Shown: positions 36,139 through 39,738 of the stretch, piece after piece | How positions within the stretch are numbered: the stretch's first letter is position 1 | Layout: every line of letters begins with the position of its first letter | Source: Akkermansia sp. | GTDB taxonomy: Bacteria; Verrucomicrobiota; Verrucomicrobiia; Verrucomicrobiales; Akkermansiaceae | Direction of reading: 5' to 3' | Assembly (NCBI GenBank): GCA_030531305.1 | Contig: JAUNNT010000014.1 | Coordinates: 1 to 39,738, forward strand | DNA: 39,738 nt | Program-made: the position numbers and the translations under genes | The notes under the pieces: model-generated | The model's database searches: none | Seen by the model: only the letters and a program-made list of their open reading frames with translations | Told to the model about the DNA's origin: nothing

Positions 36139-36158
36139 CGGCGAATTCCCGCCGTTTT
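36139..36158 (+). terminator. Weak ptsI terminator
   Basis: CGGCG-AATTCC-CGCCG followed by TTTT, 18 bases after the ptsI stop. Confidence 0.5.
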
Positions 36159-36183
36159 CGACTCGCTTTTTTTCAAAAAAGGC

Positions 36184-36212
36184 TTGCATCGGGCGGAAAA
36201 ATACGTTAGTCT
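36184..36212 (+). promoter_or_regulatory. Promoter of small RNA B
   Basis: An A/T tract and AAAAAAGGC precede TTGCAT (36184-36189), 17 bases, TAGTCT (36207-36212). The layout matches the promoter at 30577, but the palindromic operator is absent. Confidence 0.7.
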
Positions 36213-36218
36213 CGGCTT

Positions 36219-36360
36219 TGCAGTAGGGTTTCGTTTTCATGGCCCTATTGTGCGTTGAGAAACGCTTGTTATGTGTGTGTTTGAACTTTCAAGCCCTAGA
36301 GTGTGACTTGAAAGAATTAGTTGGGGCCGCCCGGTCGAGTGACCGGGCGGTTCTTTCTTT
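36219..36360 (+). ncRNA. Candidate structured small RNA B (paralogue of the one at 30613)
   Basis: A transcript of about 140 nt is predicted. Hairpin 1 is AGTAGGG/CCCTATT, and hairpin 2 is GCGTT-GAGA-AACGC. The unpaired ATGTGTGTGTTTG is followed by hairpin 3 (CTTTCAAG/CTTGAAAG) and a terminator. Hairpins 1 and 2 differ in sequence from RNA A but sit in the same places. An 11-codon ORF (36271-36306) reads MCVFELSSPRV, matching the start of the RNA A peptide. It ends before the promoter of the next gene, so it is an independent unit rather than a leader. Confidence 0.6.
36326..36360 (+). terminator. Terminator of small RNA B
   Basis: GCCGCCCGGTC and GACCGGGCGGT (11 pairs, loop GAGT), followed by TTCTTTCTTT. 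The 3' arm and tail match those of the terminator at 30706. Confidence 0.85.
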
Positions 36361-36388
36361 GGTACGAAGCTCGCGGCGCGATATGTGC

Positions 36389-36417
36389 TTGCCCTGCGCC
36401 GCGGCGTGCGGTAGAAT
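36389..36417 (+). promoter_or_regulatory. Promoter of the mazG operon
   Basis: TTGCCC (36389-36394), 17 bases, TAGAAT (36412-36417), with the ATG at 36427 9 bases on; the leader is about 3 bases. Confidence 0.65.
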
Positions 36418-36426
36418 GTTGCGTGT

Positions 36427-36984
36427 ATGAAAAGCACACTCCGGAGATGGCTTGTGGCAGCGGCGGCGGTGGTTCTGACGGCCCCCGTGGCACTTGCGCA
36501 GAGCGCGGACCTCACGCGCGACCGCGGCGATGTGGTGCGCGTGACGCGCCAGCCGGACGGCACTCGCTCGGTCTACCAGCGCCAGGTGGGCTGGCACGGC
36601 ATGCGCTGCTCCACGTATTCCCCCAGCGGCAAGCTGGTGGCCGTGAACGTCTACACGGAGGGCAAGTACGGGCATCTGGTGTCCTGCATCATCTACGACC
36701 ACACCAAGAAGAACATCCTCTACAAGGTGCAGTATGGCTACGATGCCCGCGCGCGCCTGGTGGAGGAACGCATGTACGCCGAGCCCAGCAAGAAGCTCGT
36801 GCAGCGCGTCATCTACCGCTACGATTCCAACGGCAACCGCTCCAAGCCCCTCATCATCTCCCTCAACACCGGCGGCACCGGCCCGGTGAACGAAATCACC
36901 CCCACCATGCGGGATGATGTCAACAAGATCAATCGCGAGGCCCGAGGCCAGGCCGCTCCCGCCACGCAGCAACCAACTAGATAA
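36427..36984 (+). CDS. Secreted protein of unknown function
   Basis: A 185-residue exported protein. A clear signal peptide ends ALA-Q near residue 25. The mature part (about 26-150) is rich in strands with Tyr and charged residues, and the repeats KYGHLVSCIIYDHTKKNILY and LVQRVIYRYDSNGNRSK vaguely recall YD-type repeats. The C terminus is Gly/Pro/Gln-rich. No catalytic motif was recognised. It is first in a run of five genes joined by a short gap or overlaps (7 bases to the next gene). Confidence 0.75.
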   Translation: MKSTLRRWLVAAAAVVLTAPVALAQSADLTRDRGDVVRVTRQPDGTRSVYQRQVGWHGMRCSTYSPSGKLVAVNVYTEGKYGHLVSCIIYDHTKKNILYKVQYGYDARARLVEERMYAEPSKKLVQRVIYRYDSNGNRSKPLIISLNTGGTGPVNEITPTMRDDVNKINREARGQAAPATQQPTR

Positions 36985-36991
36985 CCACCCT

Positions 36992-37291
36992 ATGGAAACA
37001 TACTCCTGGCAGGACCGCGACGAGGCGGGCAACAAGGTCGTTTACGAGGCCCGCTACTTCGGCGGCTGGTGGCAGCTGGTCTGCGCCCCCAAGGTGGGAC
37101 GCTCCCAGCGCGACGAGGTGGAATTCACCCCCGCCGAATTCACGGAGGACATCTGGCGCGCCCTCCGCGCTCACCTCTGGGCCAAGTACCAGAGACGCCG
37201 CGTCTCCTGGGACCTGGTCAGCCACATCGACGACATCCTGGCCGGCAAGGCCACCAACGAGCGCCGCGACCAGCGCGGCGGCAAGAAATGA
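36992..37291 (+). CDS. Small hypothetical protein before mazG
   Basis: A 99-residue soluble protein, rich in Trp and charged residues (YFGGWWQLVCAPKVG, then a helical basic tail). No known family was recognised. The ATG at 36992 is preferred over an in-frame ATG at 36914 inside the upstream gene. It lies 7 bases after the secreted-protein gene and overlaps mazG by 4 bases (ATGA), so translation is probably coupled to mazG. Confidence 0.7.
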   Translation: METYSWQDRDEAGNKVVYEARYFGGWWQLVCAPKVGRSQRDEVEFTPAEFTEDIWRALRAHLWAKYQRRRVSWDLVSHIDDILAGKATNERRDQRGGKK

Positions 37292-38109
37292 CCGACGGGG
37301 AAATCATCAACTGCCGCGAGCCGGAGCGCCAGCTGGAGCGCGCCGTCGCCATCATGCGCCGCCTCCGCATGCCCGGCGGCTGCCCGTGGGATGCCGCGCA
37401 GACCCACGATTCCATCATCAGCAACATGCTGGAGGAATGCTACGAGTGTATCGACGCCATCCGCGCCAAGGATTGGCCGCACATGCGCGAGGAGCTGGGC
37501 GACGTGCTGCTGCAGGTCATCTTCCACGCGCAGATGGCGCAGGAGAACCCGCAGGAGGGTTTCGGTATCAACGAGGTGGCGCGCGAGCTGGCGGACAAGC
37601 TGGTGCGCCGCCACCCGCACGTGTTCGGCGACGCCACCGCAGCGGACGCCGATGCCGTGCTGGGCGTGTGGGACGCCGTGAAGCGTCGCGAGCACGACAT
37701 CGAGGACAAGCCCTACCTGCACGATTGCGGCAAGGGGCTGCCCTCCATGCTCCGCGCCTACAAGCTCACCAAGAAGGTCGCCAAGGTCGGTTTCGACTGG
37801 CCGGACCACGCCGGCGTGGTGGACAAGATCCGCGAGGAGACGGACGAGGTGGCGGAGACACTGCCGCTGGCGGACGACGACCCGCACGTGCAGGAGGAGC
37901 TGGGTGACTTGCTCTTCACCATCGTGAACCTCTGCCGCCGCCGCAAGGTGGACCCGGAGCTGGCGCTGGATGCCGCCAACCGCAAGTTCGAGCGCCGCTT
38001 CAACGCCCTGGAGGCTTGCCTGAAGGGGCAGGGCATCTCGTTGGCGGATGCCTCCGCGCAGCAGATGGAGGACGCCTGGCAACAGGTCAAGAAACAGGAG
38101 AGGCCATGA
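37288..38109 (+). CDS. mazG: Nucleoside triphosphate pyrophosphohydrolase MazG
   Basis: A 273-residue house-cleaning NTP pyrophosphatase with two MazG folds. The first (about 20-130) has CPWDAAQTH, LEECYECIDAI, EELGDVLLQVIFHAQMA and RRHPHVFG. The second (about 155-255) has KVGFDWPD, EETDEVAE and EELGDLLFTIVNLCRR, ending in AANRKFERRF. The EExxE and ExxD metal residues are present in both. Length matches E. coli MazG (about 263). It overlaps both neighbours by 4 bases. A regulatory tie to the thioredoxin-like lipoprotein gene is not obvious. Confidence 0.95.
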   Translation: MTDGEIINCREPERQLERAVAIMRRLRMPGGCPWDAAQTHDSIISNMLEECYECIDAIRAKDWPHMREELGDVLLQVIFHAQMAQENPQEGFGINEVARELADKLVRRHPHVFGDATAADADAVLGVWDAVKRREHDIEDKPYLHDCGKGLPSMLRAYKLTKKVAKVGFDWPDHAGVVDKIREETDEVAETLPLADDDPHVQEELGDLLFTIVNLCRRRKVDPELALDAANRKFERRFNALEACLKGQGISLADASAQQMEDAWQQVKKQERP

Positions 38110-39065
38110 ACGCGAACTTCACGCTCCTGCTGCCCTGCGCGCTCTTGCTGGCCGCGTGTTCCGCCCCCAAGGACGCGGAGCCGCAGGACGACGCCAAGAC
38201 CCGCATGGCCATGATGGAGCGCGCCAAGGCCGCGCAGCAGCTCGGCAACCCCCTCCTTCCCGGCGGCGACCCCACCGCCGTCAACTACAACGTCTCCACC
38301 TCCGAGGAGCTGGAGAAAATCGACAACGGCGCGGAGGGCGAGGTCTACTTCACCGACCCCGACAACCCCGACGCCGACATCGCAGGCATCACGGAGGCTT
38401 TCGAGAGCAAGCGCCACGGCAACGGCTGGATGGACGACATCATGGCCGCGCGCCGCTTCGCGCGCCAGGAGCAGCGCCCGCTGCTGGTGTGGTTCCATGA
38501 TTCCGTGCTCAGCCCGCGCAGCGGCGAGCTCGGCGAGCACCTGCTGGATTCCCCCGCATTCAACGCCTGGTGCAAGGACCGCGTGGTGCGCATGAAGTTC
38601 GACTCCGGCATCGCCATCGACGACAAGACGCGCGAGTCCGCCAAGTACGGTATTGATTCCATCCGCCGCTACGCCAAGCAGTACGGCCTCACCAAGCGCC
38701 CCGCGCTCGCCGTCGTCTCGCCCCGCGGCGAGCTTATCATGGGCATCGACGGCTACACCGGGTTCCTGCAGGAAACGGAAAGCCAGATCAAGGAGGGCGT
38801 GCAGCGCTGCGAGCAGGAGATACAGGAGGACCGCGCCAAGCTGGAGGCCAAGGGCTACCGCGAGTGGCACGCCGCCAAGAACGATGCCAAGGTCTTCGCC
38901 AAGATTCAGCGTATCGACGACGAGCACGGCCGCGTCTACCTCAAGAAGGACGGCGGCCGTATCTCCCGCACCAAGATTGCCAACCTCTGCCAAGAGGACC
39001 AGGAATACATTGAGCAGTACCGCAGGGAGCATCCCAAGAAATCCAAGCCCAAGCCGCAGCCGTGA
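38106..39065 (+). CDS. Thioredoxin-fold lipoprotein with SHD1-like tail
   Basis: A 319-residue lipoprotein: lipobox LAAC near residue 19, then an acidic linker. A thioredoxin-like domain follows (about 110-235; ...RPLLVWFHDS, and KRPALAVVSPRGEL with the cis-Pro). The CxxC redox pair is missing (the site reads VLSPRS), so it is not a disulfide oxidoreductase. A helical stretch leads to a C-terminal SHD1-like domain (about 262-300; VFAKIQRIDDEHGRVYLKKD...Q-D-Q-E-Y-I), common in Planctomycetes and Verrucomicrobia. Start at 38106 is supported by the AGGAG Shine-Dalgarno and ATGA overlap. Function is unknown. Confidence 0.8.
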   Translation: MNANFTLLLPCALLLAACSAPKDAEPQDDAKTRMAMMERAKAAQQLGNPLLPGGDPTAVNYNVSTSEELEKIDNGAEGEVYFTDPDNPDADIAGITEAFESKRHGNGWMDDIMAARRFARQEQRPLLVWFHDSVLSPRSGELGEHLLDSPAFNAWCKDRVVRMKFDSGIAIDDKTRESAKYGIDSIRRYAKQYGLTKRPALAVVSPRGELIMGIDGYTGFLQETESQIKEGVQRCEQEIQEDRAKLEAKGYREWHAAKNDAKVFAKIQRIDDEHGRVYLKKDGGRISRTKIANLCQEDQEYIEQYRREHPKKSKPKPQP

Positions 39066-39679
39066 ACAAGTCCGACGCCACCAAGGCGCAGATGATGCGC
39101 GCCGCCGTCCAGCTCTTCTCCCTGCGTGGGTATGAGGGCACCGCCGTGCGCGATATCGCATCCGCCGCCGGCGTCAACATCGGCCTCGTCCGCTACCACT
39201 TCGGACACAAGGCGGACTTGTACCGCGACACCCTCGCGTTCGTCTCCACCCAGTACAACGAGGTGTGCCTGGATGCGCTGCACCGCGCGCAGCAGGGCGG
39301 CGGCGCGGAGGAGGTCATCTGCTCCTGGCTGCTCGCACCCATCACCGATTGGCGGGACGACACCGTCGCCAGCGGCGAAGAGGTGCTGCGCTTCCTCAAC
39401 ATGATGGGCTACGAGGACCCCGAACTCACACGCGAGGTCTACGAATCCCACTTCTCCTACGCCCTCCGGGAATGGCAGGATGCCGTCCGCGCCTTCTTCC
39501 CCGGCATCTCCCGCGGCGACTGGCTCTGGTGCCTCACCTGCCTGCGCGGCATGTACTTCAACATCGTCGCCCACAATGATTTCACCCTCTGGGGTCTCCC
39601 CCGCATCCAGGACCGTGAGACCGCCATCCGCCGCCTCGCAGCGGATATGGTCCACCTCCTGCATTCCTACGCCCAGTAG
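39062..39679 (+). CDS. TetR-family transcriptional regulator
   Basis: A 205-residue regulator. The N-terminal HTH (about 6-52) is typical: AAVQLFSLRGYEGTAVRDIASAAGVNIGLVRYHFGHKADLYRDTL. The C-terminal domain (about 70-205), rich in Trp and Phe, would bind an unknown ligand and resembles the TetR_C_15/CerR-like groups in its RFLNMMGYEDPE...ALREWQDA pattern. The start is GTG at 39062, overlapping the upstream stop (GTGA); there is no ATG near. It closes the mazG operon, and its targets cannot be inferred. Confidence 0.9.
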   Translation: MNKSDATKAQMMRAAVQLFSLRGYEGTAVRDIASAAGVNIGLVRYHFGHKADLYRDTLAFVSTQYNEVCLDALHRAQQGGGAEEVICSWLLAPITDWRDDTVASGEEVLRFLNMMGYEDPELTREVYESHFSYALREWQDAVRAFFPGISRGDWLWCLTCLRGMYFNIVAHNDFTLWGLPRIQDRETAIRRLAADMVHLLHSYAQ

Positions 39680-39698
39680 CGACCCCAGTGCCAATTTA

Positions 39699-39738
39699 GG
39701 ATTGGGGATTTAGGATTTCGGATTTGGGATTTGGGATT
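39699..39738. repeat. Heptanucleotide tandem repeat (GGATTTN), runs off the window
   Basis: At least five full 7-base units (GGATTGG, GGATTTA, GGATTTC, GGATTTG, GGATTTG) and a partial sixth begin 20 bases after the TetR stop codon and continue past the window end. Confidence 0.85.

Overview
The window looks like a chromosomal stretch of a GC-rich, Gram-negative bacterium of the Planctomycetota/Verrucomicrobiota/Chlamydiota group, most like a gut, Akkermansia-type Verrucomicrobiota. This is inferred from a sialic-acid (Neu5Ac) catabolic operon, a secreted GH20 hexosaminidase, an LptD-like outer-membrane protein, a thioredoxin-fold lipoprotein with an SHD1-like tail, and general gene content. 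No rRNA or other decisive marker is present. No prophage, CRISPR array, integrase or transposase gene is visible.

Layout. 109-3051 (minus): HAD phosphatase, AI-2E-family permease and a secreted Pro/Glu-rich protein. 3180-4160 (minus): malate dehydrogenase, divergent from rpsA (4359-6050). A tRNA-Ser(UGA) lies at 6320-6405. 6580-11932 (minus): a compact five-gene operon with sialate lyase, GlcNAc 2-epimerase, a degenerate phosphofructokinase, a degenerate DD-carboxypeptidase-like lipoprotein and an intact phosphofructokinase. 12195-13859 (plus): nrdR, an unknown gene and aroD. 13997-19813 (plus): a two-domain acyltransferase of OlsF type, an LptD-like protein and a degenerate NAD-synthase-like protein. 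19891-22715 (plus): GH20 hexosaminidase and a small membrane protein. 22747-25050 (minus): rpoN and an OppD-type ATPase. 25579-26217 (plus): a double-HTH protein of unusual codon use. 26195-28581 (minus): MBL hydrolase, DEAD-box helicase and ruvC. 29182-30417 (plus): trpB. 30828-33873 (minus): nadE, rppH-like and trmO. 34057-36121 (plus): ptsH and ptsI. 36427-39679 (plus): two unknown small proteins, mazG, a thioredoxin-like lipoprotein and a TetR regulator.

The strongest candidates for something undescribed are these. (1) Two paralogous small-RNA genes (about 30613-30737 and 36219-36360) have strong stable-RNA promoters, the same hairpin architecture, a covarying helix, intrinsic terminators and embedded mini-ORFs that both begin MCVF. 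(2) Enzyme families occur with their catalytic residues replaced: a PFK and a DD-carboxypeptidase inside the sialic-acid operon, and an NAD synthase with all its active-site motifs gone, about 12 kb from an intact nadE. (3) Modular multi-hairpin intergenic repeats occur, with stem sequences that differ but keep pairing. (4) Heptanucleotide tandem repeats of three different sequences sit at four gene ends.

Promoters recur in one clear form: TTGnnn, about 17 bases, then TAGnnT or TATATT. Many place the predicted transcription start at, or within a few bases of, the start codon. Shine-Dalgarno sequences are scarce. Leaderless or nearly leaderless mRNAs are therefore probably common here, and this was used to choose several start codons.
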